A stretch of DNA of 27,399 nt. Source: Gemmatimonadota bacterium (GTDB taxonomy: Bacteria; Gemmatimonadota; Gemmatimonadetes; Palauibacterales; Palauibacteraceae). The notes beneath the pieces were generated by a model. It saw only the letters and a program-made list of their open reading frames with translations. It was not told the DNA's origin and searched no databases. The stretch's first letter is position 1. Each line of letters starts with the position of its first letter. The DNA is taken from positions 1-27,399 of the forward strand of contig JARFPW010000099.1 of assembly GCA_029288095.1 (NCBI GenBank), read 5' to 3'. Positions 15,041 through 23,147 of the stretch are shown here, piece by piece. Position numbers and translations under genes: made by a program.

Positions 15041-17380
15041 GTGAGGATGCGAGTGGCGCGGGTCGCCCACCTGGTGGTGTTGCTGACTGCGGTGTGCGCA
15101 GGATACTCAGCGGCACAGCAGCCTTCTTCTCTTCGACCCGCGGACGTCCTCGGGTTCGATCCCGTAGCCGAAGGCCGCCTCGTCGGTTGGAACGACATCG
15201 TCCGTTACTTCGAGTCACTGGCCGCTGCCAGCCCGCGGCTGAGGCTGGACACGATAGGCCGCTCCACGCTCGACCAACCCATGATCGTGGCTGTCATCAG
15301 CAGCGAATCGAATCTACGGCAGCTGGATGTCTTTCTGGAGATTCAGTCGAAGCTCGCGGACCCGCGGCGAGTCGCAAGTCCCGAGGAACGAGAGCAACTC
15401 GTTTCCGACGGCCGCCTCGTGGCACTCGTCACGACGGGGATCCACCCGACGGAGGTAGGCGGACCACTCGCTGCGATGCGCCTTGCCCATAGGCTGGCCA
15501 CGTCTTCTGCGCCGTCGGAGACCAGGATCCGGGACGAGGCGATCGTCCTGCTCGTCCCTTCGCTCAACCCCGACGGCATTGATCCGGTAAAAGCCTGGTA
15601 CGAAGAGACGAAAAACTCTCCGTGGGTGGGTGCGGACCCGCCGTTTCTCTACCATCACTACGCCGGACACGACATCAACCGCGACTGGTACGCATTCACG
15701 CAAAAAGAAACGAGGGCGGTCGTTCAGAACCTTCACCAGGTGTGGCACCCCCACCTGGATCACGACATCCATCAGCAGGAGGCAACAGGGGCGCGCTTCT
15801 TCGTCCCGCCCTGGCGAGATCCGGTAGAGCCTAACGTGGATCCGCTGCTTACCGCCGCCGCTACCTCGCTGGGGACGCGCGTACAGTGGTCGATGTTGGA
15901 AGAAGGCCACACGGGAGTGTCAGTGGCGGCTCGCTATGACGCATGGTCTCCGGCCCGGGCTTTCGTGCACTATCACGCAGGAGTGCGAATACTCAGCGAG
16001 ACGGCCTCCGCCCGTCTCGCGAGCCCGATTGAACTGAGCCCCGACCAGCTGGTCGCGATCCCCGGTCTCGACCCTCGGGTCTCGTCGTGGAACCATCCGA
16101 TCCCCTGGGTGGGGGGCCGATGGACGCTCTCGGACATCGTCTCCTATATGGAATCGGGTGCGATCGCGACGCTCAGCATAGCCTCGAGTGAACGCGAATC
16201 CTGGTTGCGAAACTTCGAACGCGTCGGACGCCGCGCCGTGGACGGATGGCCTTCGTGGCCTGAGGCGTGGATCATTCCGCCGGCCGGTCACGCCGAGTGG
16301 GGCGGAAGCTTGTCCCCGGGAGTCGCCGAGCTCGTGAGGATCCTGCGGACAGCAGGCATCGAAGTGGAAAGGGCACGCGAGACGTTCCGCGCCGAAGACG
16401 TTACCTATCCGGCGGGGACCTACCTCGTCGACATGCACCAGCCGTATGCGGCATTCGCTCAGGCCGTGCTCGCACCCCAGGAGTATCCGGCCCGCTCGGA
16501 GTACCCCGGCGGGCCGCCGGAGGCCCCGTATGACGTGACCGCTCACAATTTGCCCTTGCTGCTCGGTGTCCAGGTCGTCCCGGCCTATGCAGACCCCGAA
16601 GTGCCGGCGGTGGCGGTAACCGAGGATCCGGTGCGGCCGCCCCGTTTCGTGGCTGGTTTGTCAAATGATCCAGCGGTGATGGTCGGTCTGTATGGTCCGT
16701 GGACGGCATCCATGGACGAAGGATGGATGCGCTGGGTATTCGACAACTACTCCGTTCCATATGCGCGAATAGGCAATGCCGACATCGGTCGTGGTGACCT
16801 GGAAAGGGAGTTCACGACGATCGTACTCCCATCGATCGACGGCGTTGACCTGCGCGAGGGAAGATCCGCTGCAGATGTGCCACCCGAATACGCCGGCGGG
16901 CTGAGCACAGCCCATGTCTCACACCTGCGCCGCTTCGTAGAGGACGGCGGAACTCTGGTCGCGGTCGGCGCTTCGGTCGGGTTCACAATCGCCGCGATGG
17001 ACCTCCCGATTGAGGACTTTCTGGCAGGAGTCAGTCGTGATCAGTTCTATGCTCCGGGGTCGCTGGTTGGTCTGACCGTGGATACGGCGCACGCGCTGGG
17101 TTCCGGCATGCCTGAGTCCACTGCGGCGTGGATCGAAGGCGGGTCGGCCTTCCGGGCGACGGCGGACGCCGCCATGACCGTGATAGCGTCCTATGCTCCC
17201 AGCCCGGTACGCCGAAGCGGGTGGGTGCTCGGAGGTTCGTGGATCGCCGGTCGCCCGGCCCTCGTAGAGGTAGCCCTGGGCCGCGGCCGGGTGATCCTCT
17301 TTGGATTCCGTCCCCAATACCGCGGTCAGGCTCTCGCTACTTACCCGCTTCTGTTCAATGCACTGAAGCGGGTTCGCTGA
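15041..17380 (+). CDS. Secreted M14-family zinc carboxypeptidase with C-terminal amidotransferase-like domain
   Basis: M14 peptidases remove C-terminal residues from peptides using one zinc. The 779-residue protein has a signal peptide (hydrophobic LVVLLTAVCA, likely cleaved after YSAAQ). The M14 domain shows zinc ligands H135 and E138 (GIHPTEVGG) and H244 (DHDIHQQ), substrate-binding NRD (213-215) and a probable catalytic Glu in ILSETASAR. The last 240 or so residues resemble a class I glutamine-amidotransferase-like fold (LRRFVEDGGTLVAVGAS, RGRVILFGFRPQYRGQ), a combination common in large secreted M14 proteins. Starts at GTG 15041, ATG 15047 and GTG 15053 are all possible; the last has GTGAGG 6 nt upstream. 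It probably degrades environmental peptides and converges on the kinase gene, leaving 9 bp. Confidence 0.88.
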   Translation: MRMRVARVAHLVVLLTAVCAGYSAAQQPSSLRPADVLGFDPVAEGRLVGWNDIVRYFESLAAASPRLRLDTIGRSTLDQPMIVAVISSESNLRQLDVFLEIQSKLADPRRVASPEEREQLVSDGRLVALVTTGIHPTEVGGPLAAMRLAHRLATSSAPSETRIRDEAIVLLVPSLNPDGIDPVKAWYEETKNSPWVGADPPFLYHHYAGHDINRDWYAFTQKETRAVVQNLHQVWHPHLDHDIHQQEATGARFFVPPWRDPVEPNVDPLLTAAATSLGTRVQWSMLEEGHTGVSVAARYDAWSPARAFVHYHAGVRILSETASARLASPIELSPDQLVAIPGLDPRVSSWNHPIPWVGGRWTLSDIVSYMESGAIATLSIASSERESWLRNFERVGRRAVDGWPSWPEAWIIPPAGHAEWGGSLSPGVAELVRILRTAGIEVERARETFRAEDVTYPAGTYLVDMHQPYAAFAQAVLAPQEYPARSEYPGGPPEAPYDVTAHNLPLLLGVQVVPAYADPEVPAVAVTEDPVRPPRFVAGLSNDPAVMVGLYGPWTASMDEGWMRWVFDNYSVPYARIGNADIGRGDLEREFTTIVLPSIDGVDLREGRSAADVPPEYAGGLSTAHVSHLRRFVEDGGTLVAVGASVGFTIAAMDLPIEDFLAGVSRDQFYAPGSLVGLTVDTAHALGSGMPESTAAWIEGGSAFRATADAAMTVIASYAPSPVRRSGWVLGGSWIAGRPALVEVALGRGRVILFGFRPQYRGQALATYPLLFNALKRVR

Positions 17381-17389
17381 ACGCCCAGG

Positions 17390-18784
17390 TCACAGGAACG
17401 CTCTCGGTAGTGCTTCTAAGGACGCCGGGCGATCGCCCTGCTGCTTCGGCAGCCGGACTCGGGCAACACATCCGCTGACGTCCGGGCGATTCCTGAGGAC
17501 GAGCGTGCCACCGTGCGCCTCCGCGATCTGGCGTCCGAGGGCAAGCCCGATCCCCGAGCCAGTCGGCTTCGTCGTGAAGAACGGAACAAACAGATTCGCG
17601 GTTTGCGCGAGCCCCGGGCCGTCGTCTTCGACCTCCAGCTCCACGAAGTAGTCCGTTTCGGCCCAGCGCACCCTGACGCCTCCCTGCGTTTCGAGCGCGG
17701 CGTCCGTCGCGTTTTCCACGAGATTGATCAGTAATTGATCGAGTTGGTCTCCGTCCGCCTGGATCGTCAGATCGGGCCCGTCCTCGATCACGACTGGCAG
17801 CCGTGCTTCCAGTGCCGTGATGCGCGCCACCCAGTCAGCAACCTCCAGATCGGTGAATTCGGGCTGCGGCAAGCGGGCAAGCCGAGCGTAGGAAGACATG
17901 AAACGGCCCAGGGCTTCCGATCTGCCGCCAATTACTCGCAGGCCGTCACGGAGGTCGTCGAGAGCCTCGGGACTGCCGGCGTCGCGTTCCAATACGCGCT
18001 CCAGGCTGGCCGTAATCGATTTGATCGGTGTGAGCGAGTTGTTGATCTCGTGGCTGAGGACTCGAATCAACCTTTGCCACGCGACTCGCTCCTCCTCTCG
18101 CAGCACCTGGCTCAGGTCTGCCAACACGATCAATCGATGTGGCCGGCCTTCCCAGCGGAACGTGCGTCGCCGGAGTTCCCAACGGCCAAACCCCTCGGCG
18201 ATTGCGAAGTCCATTACACGCGGCGTAACTCCCGACAGACAGCTGGCCAGCCCTAGATCTTCGGCACTGCGGCCAAGCAGCTCGGCTTCAGGGCGGCCGA
18301 GCAGACTTTCGCCGGCCCGATTGAGTAGCCGCAGCCGGTCCTGTTCGTCGAACGAAAACAGAGCCACGTCGATCACGGACAGGACGCGCGTCAGAAGGTT
18401 GGACGCCTCGAGTGCGTCCAGCCGCTGATCGTGAAATGTCTGCGCGAGTTCATTGACCTCATGGAGGATCAATCCGAGAGCATCTTCCCGGCCGAGCGAT
18501 CTCGTTCTGAGTGAGTAGTCGCCTTCTCGCAGCGCTTCGAGCATGTTCGAGACGGCGAGCAGCGGTCTGATCAACCTCTCTCGCAGCATGATCACAAGAC
18601 TGACCCAGAAGAGGACGATGACTACACTGAGCGTCCATTGGGTGCGGGGTGCGAAGTCGCCCATCCACAACAGGACGAGCGCCACCACGATCGCGGGTAG
18701 ACCCGAGGCGAGCGCAAGGCTGGGGATCAGCCGCTGATAGCTGAGGCTGCGGCGCAGCCGCTTCGATACTGATTGCCGCCTCAT
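17390..18784 (-). CDS. NtrY-like sensor histidine kinase
   Basis: This membrane sensor kinase is presumed to phosphorylate the NtrC-family regulator encoded just upstream (19-bp gap). The 464 residues contain two membrane segments (about 19-40 and 50-67) with a very short periplasmic loop, then a HAMP-like linker (about 70-122) and a PAS domain (about 130-225). The dimerisation/phosphoacceptor motif LSHEINNSLTPIKS (H245) follows. The ATPase domain has N358 (LVENATDA), DDGPG (387-391) and GSGIGLAL. With almost no periplasmic domain, it probably senses the membrane or a cytoplasmic cue through PAS. It is the last gene of the adaptor-ATPase-regulator operon. Domain order is closest to NtrY rather than NtrB. 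Confidence 0.92.
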   Translation of the reverse strand: MRRQSVSKRLRRSLSYQRLIPSLALASGLPAIVVALVLLWMGDFAPRTQWTLSVVIVLFWVSLVIMLRERLIRPLLAVSNMLEALREGDYSLRTRSLGREDALGLILHEVNELAQTFHDQRLDALEASNLLTRVLSVIDVALFSFDEQDRLRLLNRAGESLLGRPEAELLGRSAEDLGLASCLSGVTPRVMDFAIAEGFGRWELRRRTFRWEGRPHRLIVLADLSQVLREEERVAWQRLIRVLSHEINNSLTPIKSITASLERVLERDAGSPEALDDLRDGLRVIGGRSEALGRFMSSYARLARLPQPEFTDLEVADWVARITALEARLPVVIEDGPDLTIQADGDQLDQLLINLVENATDAALETQGGVRVRWAETDYFVELEVEDDGPGLAQTANLFVPFFTTKPTGSGIGLALGRQIAEAHGGTLVLRNRPDVSGCVARVRLPKQQGDRPASLEALPRAFL

Positions 18785-18803
18785 GCGGTCTCCCGGCAGG
18801 GGA

Positions 18804-20177
18804 TCAGACGTGGAGCCCGTGGCGCTTGAGCCTCCGATAGAGGGCGCTTCGGCTCAAACCCAGATCGCTGGCTGCTCGACTGACGTTTCCACGATTCCGT
18901 GCCAGCGCTTTCCTGATCAATATCCTCTCCGCCTCGTCGAGCGCGACGTTCTCCAGGCTCAGGGAACCCTCCGGAGACTGGCGCAGCCCGAGGTGCTCCA
19001 CGTCCACAGCCGCCCCCTCGACCAACAGCACCGCGCGCTCAACACAATGGCGCAACTCCCGGACGTTTCCCGGCCATGAGTGACGAAGCATAGCGTCCAG
19101 AGCTGGACTCGACAGTTTAAGGTCGGGGCGTCCATACTTGCTGCCGCTGCTACTGAGGAAGTGCATGGCCAGCAACGGAATGTCTTCACGACGATCACGC
19201 AGTGGGGGAAGCTTGATCTCCACCGTGTTCAGCCGATAGAACAGATCTTCCCGAAACCTCCCTTCGGCTACCGACTGATCCAGCTCCGAGTTGGTTGCCG
19301 ACAGGATGCGAACGTCCACACGACGAGTCTTGGAGGATCCCACCCGCTGCAGTTCACCGGACTCCAGAACGCGCAACAGCTTGGCCTGCTGGGCAAGGGG
19401 CACGTTCCCAATCTCATCGAGGAAAAGGGTTCCGAGGTGGGCCACTTCGAAATAGCCCACGCGGTCGTTGCGCGCGTCGGTGAAAGCGCCCCTTACATGT
19501 CCGAACATCTCGCTTTCGAAGACGCCTTCCGACAGGCCGCCCGTGTTCACGGTGATCAGCGGTCTGTCACCCCTGGTGGAGGTGGCGTGGAGCCACCGGG
19601 CAATGACTTCCTTCCCCGTTCCCGGCTCTCCGGTGATCAGCACGTTGGCGTCAGACGGACCTACCTTTTCGATCAATCGGAGCACCGGCTGCATGGCCTT
19701 GGATTCGGCGATCATCCTCGGAGCGTCAACTCCGGTCCTCAGAATCTCGATTTCGGCCTCGAGCGCCTGCGCCTTGCGAACCGCGCGGCCGAGTTCGAGC
19801 TGACTTCGAATGACCGCCAGCAGCCGTTCGTTGTCCCACGGCTTCTCGATGTAATCCCGAGCCCCACGCCGCATCGCTTCCACGGCCGTCGAGATACTGC
19901 TCCACGCCGTCATGACGATGATCGGCAGGGTGCTGTCCAGAGCCTGGATTCTCGGCAGCAGCTCCAGGCCTTCCTGACCGGACGTAGTGTCGCGCGTGTA
20001 GTTGAGATCGAGCAGCAGCACGTCGAAGTCGTCCGCCTGGAGCAGCTCGATGACCTCTGCCGGTGAAGTCGCCGTCTGGGTGGAATAGCCTTCGCCCTTC
20101 ATCAGCAGTTTCAGGGCGGCGAGGACATCGTGCTGATCGTCGGCTACGAGGATGTTCGGCCGGGCGCGAGTCGGCAT
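18804..20177 (-). CDS. NtrC-family sigma54-dependent response regulator
   Basis: Phosphorylated NtrC-type proteins form AAA+ rings that remodel sigma54 RNA polymerase. I start at the ATG at 20177, which overlaps the ATPase-gene stop as TGATG and follows AGAGGA; an in-frame ATG at 20195 adds six residues. Numbered from 20177, the receiver phosphoacceptor is D57 and the conserved lysine K112. The AAA+ domain has Walker A GEPGTGKE (183-190), Walker B LFLDE (251-255) and a sigma54-contact loop reading GAFTDA (230-235) rather than GAFTGA. A Fis-type HTH (NVSRAASDLGLSRSALYRRL) ends the protein. An exact-match sigma54 promoter precedes the operon, so autoregulation is likely. Confidence 0.94.
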   Translation of the reverse strand: MPTRARPNILVADDQHDVLAALKLLMKGEGYSTQTATSPAEVIELLQADDFDVLLLDLNYTRDTTSGQEGLELLPRIQALDSTLPIIVMTAWSSISTAVEAMRRGARDYIEKPWDNERLLAVIRSQLELGRAVRKAQALEAEIEILRTGVDAPRMIAESKAMQPVLRLIEKVGPSDANVLITGEPGTGKEVIARWLHATSTRGDRPLITVNTGGLSEGVFESEMFGHVRGAFTDARNDRVGYFEVAHLGTLFLDEIGNVPLAQQAKLLRVLESGELQRVGSSKTRRVDVRILSATNSELDQSVAEGRFREDLFYRLNTVEIKLPPLRDRREDIPLLAMHFLSSSGSKYGRPDLKLSSPALDAMLRHSWPGNVRELRHCVERAVLLVEGAAVDVEHLGLRQSPEGSLSLENVALDEAERILIRKALARNRGNVSRAASDLGLSRSALYRRLKRHGLHV

Positions 20178-20923
20178 CAGGAATCCTCTGTCCACGCGCG
20201 ACGCAGCGCGACCCCTTCTTCGACGATCCGACCGTCGAACAGGTGTACCGTACGCTCCGCGTATCGCGAGTACCGCGGATCATGCGTGACCATGAGGATT
20301 GTGGATCCGCCCTCATGAAGGTCTCTCAGAAGCCCCATAACCGCCTCACCGTTCGTCGAATCGAGATTACCGGTGGGCTCGTCGGCGAGCAGAACGAGCG
20401 GGTTGCCCGCTACCGCGCGCGCAGCTGCCACTCTCTGCTGCTGCCCACCCGAAAGCTGGCCTGGATAGTGATCCACCCGGTGGGACATGCCGACCCGCTC
20501 CAATGCTTGCAGCGATTGCTCTCGACGCTCGCCCAGTTGAATGCCGCGATAACTGAGCGGCAACTCCACGTTCTCGAGCACCGTCAGATCACCGATGAGA
20601 TTGAAAGCCTGGAAGATGAACCCGATGTGCCGGTTCCGAAGTCGGGCCCGCTCCTGGGGGCCGACAGCGGACATCGAGCGGCCGTCCAGCCAATACTCTC
20701 CCTCCGAGGGCGTGTCCAGGAGACCGATCACAGCGAGCAGAGTCGACTTCCCACAGCCCGAGGGACCCATAACCTCGACGAATTCGCCCCGCTGAACCTC
20801 CAGGTGCACGTCGGCGAGCGCATGCGTCTCCATTTCGTCCGTGTAGAAGACCTTGCGAACACCCTCGAGTTTGATGAGAGGCCCGGCGTTGGATGGATCC
20901 GGCGTCGAGAGGTCCCTGGTCAT
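20177..20923 (-). CDS. ABC transporter ATP-binding protein (MacB/LolD type)
   Basis: This subunit powers an ABC system of the MacB/LolD/FtsE class, which uses mechanotransmission rather than classical transport. The 248 residues contain Walker A GPSGCGKST (53-61), a Q-loop (FQAFNLI, Q105), signature LSGGQ (157-161), Walker B LVLLADE (176-182) with the family phrase PTGNLDS, and the H-loop in MVTHDPR. All catalytic residues are present. The stop overlaps the regulator ATG, and the adaptor gene ends 5 bp before its start. No cognate FtsX/MacB-like permease is encoded in this window, so the partner must be elsewhere or absent. Confidence 0.95.
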   Translation of the reverse strand: MTRDLSTPDPSNAGPLIKLEGVRKVFYTDEMETHALADVHLEVQRGEFVEVMGPSGCGKSTLLAVIGLLDTPSEGEYWLDGRSMSAVGPQERARLRNRHIGFIFQAFNLIGDLTVLENVELPLSYRGIQLGERREQSLQALERVGMSHRVDHYPGQLSGGQQQRVAAARAVAGNPLVLLADEPTGNLDSTNGEAVMGLLRDLHEGGSTILMVTHDPRYSRYAERTVHLFDGRIVEEGVALRRAWTEDS

Positions 20924-20928
20924 CGGTC

Positions 20929-22245
20929 CTAGCGGATTTCGATGATATCGAGGTCGTCGAATTCCGAGACGTCGGACACAATGATGACATCGCCGATGTC
21001 GAGCCCGGAGGCGACCTCGATGCGATCGGTCGAGCCGCGGCCAAACTGAACCTTGACTCGTTCGGCGGTCGAGCCGTCCTCCGAGAGCCGGAATACCATC
21101 GCGCGCTCATTGCTAGCCGCATAGGCAGGCCGTTCCACGGAGACGGCGTCCTCCAGCATACCCAACTGAATGGCAGCCTTGACCTCGTGACTACTCGATG
21201 CGGGAATTCTCGGATTGTCGTCGAGTTCAACCGTCACGGCGAGCAGCTTCTTGCCCGAAACGGCCTTCACGCTACTCACCCGACCAGTGACCACAGCAGT
21301 TTCAGACTTCAGCGAAACGGGAAAACCCGGTTCGACCTCGGCCCCTTGGGATGCGTAGATCTCGACCTCCGCCTTCAACCGATCCGACAGTGCCAGGCGA
21401 GCCAGGGTCGCTCCACCGGCCACCCGGCTGCCCGGTTCGACCAGTAGCTTCTCGACTACACCATTGCCGGACGCGCGAAGTGTCAAGGATCGCAGGCGGG
21501 CTCTCTCGGACTCCAGGATGGACTCCAGCCAGCGCAGTTCGTCGCGCTGTGCAGACATCTGTTCTTCGGTCGCCGCGCGGATCAACTCCAGACGCTCCTC
21601 ATCGGCTGTCAGGCGTCGCGCGAGAACCTTGAGTCTCTCCTGGGCCCGGCGCACCTCGCTTTCATCCTCCTTGCCTCGCCCGCGGGACACCTTCTCCTCG
21701 AGCTCGTCCTCCGCGAGCAGGTACCTGGCCCTCGTATCTGCGAGATCGGCCTCTAAGGCCAGGCGACGAGCGCCCTGCTCGCGGCTGAGGGCGATCATAC
21801 CGGCACGCGCGGAGGCGAACTTCTGCTCCGCCTTCTCGGCCGCAATTTCAATTTCAGGGTTGGTCATCTCGATCAAGCGATCACCACCTCGAACCTCTTC
21901 GCCCTCGACGGCGTACACGACCGCGATCTTGCCCGGCAGTTCGGCTCTGACCAACTGGACCCGATCGGGGACTAACTGGCCCCAACCCATGACCTCCCTG
22001 GCCATGGGACCTCTCTGCACCTGGCCCAGCACAAGAAGCTCTCGGTCTACGCCCGCGGCGGCCGGCTCGAGTGAGGAGAAGAACCAGGTGAGTCCGGCGA
22101 GGCCAAGGAGCCCGAGAACGGTCCAGACGAAGCGTCCCGTTCGCCCTGGCTGGTCCCGGGCGACATCCATACCTGAGAACTGGGCTCCGCCGGAAACCCC
22201 GTCGGAATCGCTGCTCTCAGGATGTAATCGATGAATATGCGACAT
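20929..22245 (-). CDS. HlyD/MacA-type periplasmic adaptor (membrane fusion) protein
   Basis: Adaptors of this class link an inner-membrane ABC or RND pump to an outer-membrane channel. The 438 residues start with a polar cytoplasmic tail and one membrane anchor (about 39-57). Barrel-sandwich halves flank a long helical hairpin (about 150-265; EKAEQKFASARAGMIALSRE and onwards, very rich in Glu/Arg). The second lipoyl-like half (LRASGNGVVEKLLVEPGSRV), a beta-barrel and a membrane-proximal domain (RVKVQFGRGSTDRIEVASGL) follow. The ATG at 22245 heads the operon; an in-frame ATG at 22170 is another possible start. Transcription should come from the sigma54 promoter about 100 bp upstream. Confidence 0.9.
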   Translation of the reverse strand: MSHIHRLHPESSDSDGVSGGAQFSGMDVARDQPGRTGRFVWTVLGLLGLAGLTWFFSSLEPAAAGVDRELLVLGQVQRGPMAREVMGWGQLVPDRVQLVRAELPGKIAVVYAVEGEEVRGGDRLIEMTNPEIEIAAEKAEQKFASARAGMIALSREQGARRLALEADLADTRARYLLAEDELEEKVSRGRGKEDESEVRRAQERLKVLARRLTADEERLELIRAATEEQMSAQRDELRWLESILESERARLRSLTLRASGNGVVEKLLVEPGSRVAGGATLARLALSDRLKAEVEIYASQGAEVEPGFPVSLKSETAVVTGRVSSVKAVSGKKLLAVTVELDDNPRIPASSSHEVKAAIQLGMLEDAVSVERPAYAASNERAMVFRLSEDGSTAERVKVQFGRGSTDRIEVASGLDIGDVIIVSDVSEFDDLDIIEIR

Positions 22246-22347
22246 TCCCGCCCCTGGCTTCCCCGTGGCTCAACAGCCGAACCTAACGTGCAGGTTACGT
22301 GGCCGCTGACCTTCTACTGTTCGCAGCGATCCGCTATGGTGGATCCC

Positions 22348-22362
22348 GCAACGGCTGTGCCA
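22348..22362 (-). promoter_or_regulatory. Predicted sigma54 promoter of the adaptor-ABC-NtrC-kinase operon
   Basis: On the minus strand, TGGCAC (22362-22357), five bases (AGCCG) and TTGC (22351-22348) match the sigma54 -24/-12 consensus exactly, with correct spacing. Transcription would start near 22336 and give a leader of about 90 nt to the adaptor ATG. The same operon encodes an NtrC-family activator, and a palindrome lies about 120 bp upstream. I saw no comparable match elsewhere in the window. The rest of this 326-bp gap (22246-22571) shows no gene. Confidence 0.8.
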
Positions 22363-22450
22363 GACACTCAGAGATGCGTAACAGACCTGACAATATACAA
22401 TTACGACCATTTACCCGAGGCCCCTTCGCGCTTCGTAATGTCCGGTTGTG

Positions 22451-22463
22451 GTACACAGTGTAC
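22451..22463. promoter_or_regulatory. Palindrome, probable NtrC-family activator binding site
   Basis: GTACAC-A-GTGTAC is a perfect inverted repeat with a 1-nt centre, and the outer pair two bases out (T/A) also matches. Its centre is about 120 bp upstream of the predicted sigma54 start, the usual distance for an enhancer-like activator site. An AT-rich stretch (about 22380-22412) between it and the promoter could allow bending. It also lies about 110 bp upstream of the divergent lipoprotein gene. Confidence 0.6.
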
Positions 22464-22571
22464 TAATTCAGGACACCGGAAGCCTGACGGAAGGACCCTG
22501 AAACATAGTCCACGTGCGGTCCCGTAGAGCGATCGAAAGCCCTCCCAATTCTATTCACCGACGGAGGAAAC

Positions 22572-23006
22572 ATGCTTCCAACGAACTTCGCCAGAGCCTG
22601 CCTCGCCCTCGCGTCCGTGCTTCTGATTGCCGGGTGCGGCTCCAGGTACGCCGAGGTGTCCCCACCGCCGCCCCCGACGACCGAGGACTACCATGGCACG
22701 TATGAGATCATCTTCGGCGGCGCCGGCGAAGCGACGCCGGGTAGCGAGATGATCGCGACGTGGAACGAGGCCGGGGTGACGGTCGAACAGAGGGGCAACG
22801 CGATTCTCGAGTTCCAGATGGCCCTTGGCACGAATCCGGGCGAGATGGAAATCTGGAGCGAGGACGGCTCCGATCCTCTATGTCTTGCCGAAGGCGTCTA
22901 CCAGTATACGGATGACGGCACCACGATCACGCTCACGCTGGTCAGCGACGGATGCGAGAATCGCCGGCAGTCGGCCGACGGAGGCAGGCTGGTGCGCCTC
23001 GATTAG
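22572..23006 (+). CDS. Small secreted lipoprotein of unknown function
   Basis: The 144-residue protein has a lipoprotein signal ending in the lipobox LLIAGC, with lipidation expected at Cys22. A Pro-rich spacer (VSPPPPPTTED) follows, then a beta-rich domain of about 105 residues (YHGTYEIIFGG, ATWNEAGVTVEQRG, YQYTDDGTTITLTLVSDGC). Cys 103 and 127 in the mature part could form a disulfide. The alternating strands recall lipocalin-like or META-like small barrels, but I do not recognise the family. A very good ribosome binding site (GGAGGA, 22563-22568) precedes the ATG. It is divergent from the sigma54-regulated adaptor operon, so shared regulation is possible but not shown. Confidence 0.82.
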   Translation: MLPTNFARACLALASVLLIAGCGSRYAEVSPPPPPTTEDYHGTYEIIFGGAGEATPGSEMIATWNEAGVTVEQRGNAILEFQMALGTNPGEMEIWSEDGSDPLCLAEGVYQYTDDGTTITLTLVSDGCENRRQSADGGRLVRLD

Positions 23007-23066
23007 CGCTGTAGAGCAGATTTCCGGGCGTTCTGCACCCCCCGGACACCCAGGTGGCCCGATCGG

Positions 23067-23095
23067 TTCAGACCCGTAAGTGTCTGTTTGATAAT
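23067..23095 (+). promoter_or_regulatory. Possible promoter of the pilin-like gene
   Basis: TTCAGA (23067-23072), a 17-bp spacer and GATAAT (23090-23095) give a fair -10 and a weak -35 about 50 bp before the pilin ATG. It lies in the 141-bp gap after the lipoprotein gene, which otherwise shows nothing clear. Confidence 0.35.
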
Positions 23096-23147
23096 CTTAT
23101 AGACGCACCGGGCTGGTTTCGGGCACCATCTCTGCTCTCGTATACCA

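Noticed and set aside
19080..20066. A 328-codon plus-strand open frame antisense to the NtrC-family gene
   Set aside because: It is fully covered by the regulator on the other strand, has no ribosome binding site and no domain; long antisense frames are expected at this GC content.
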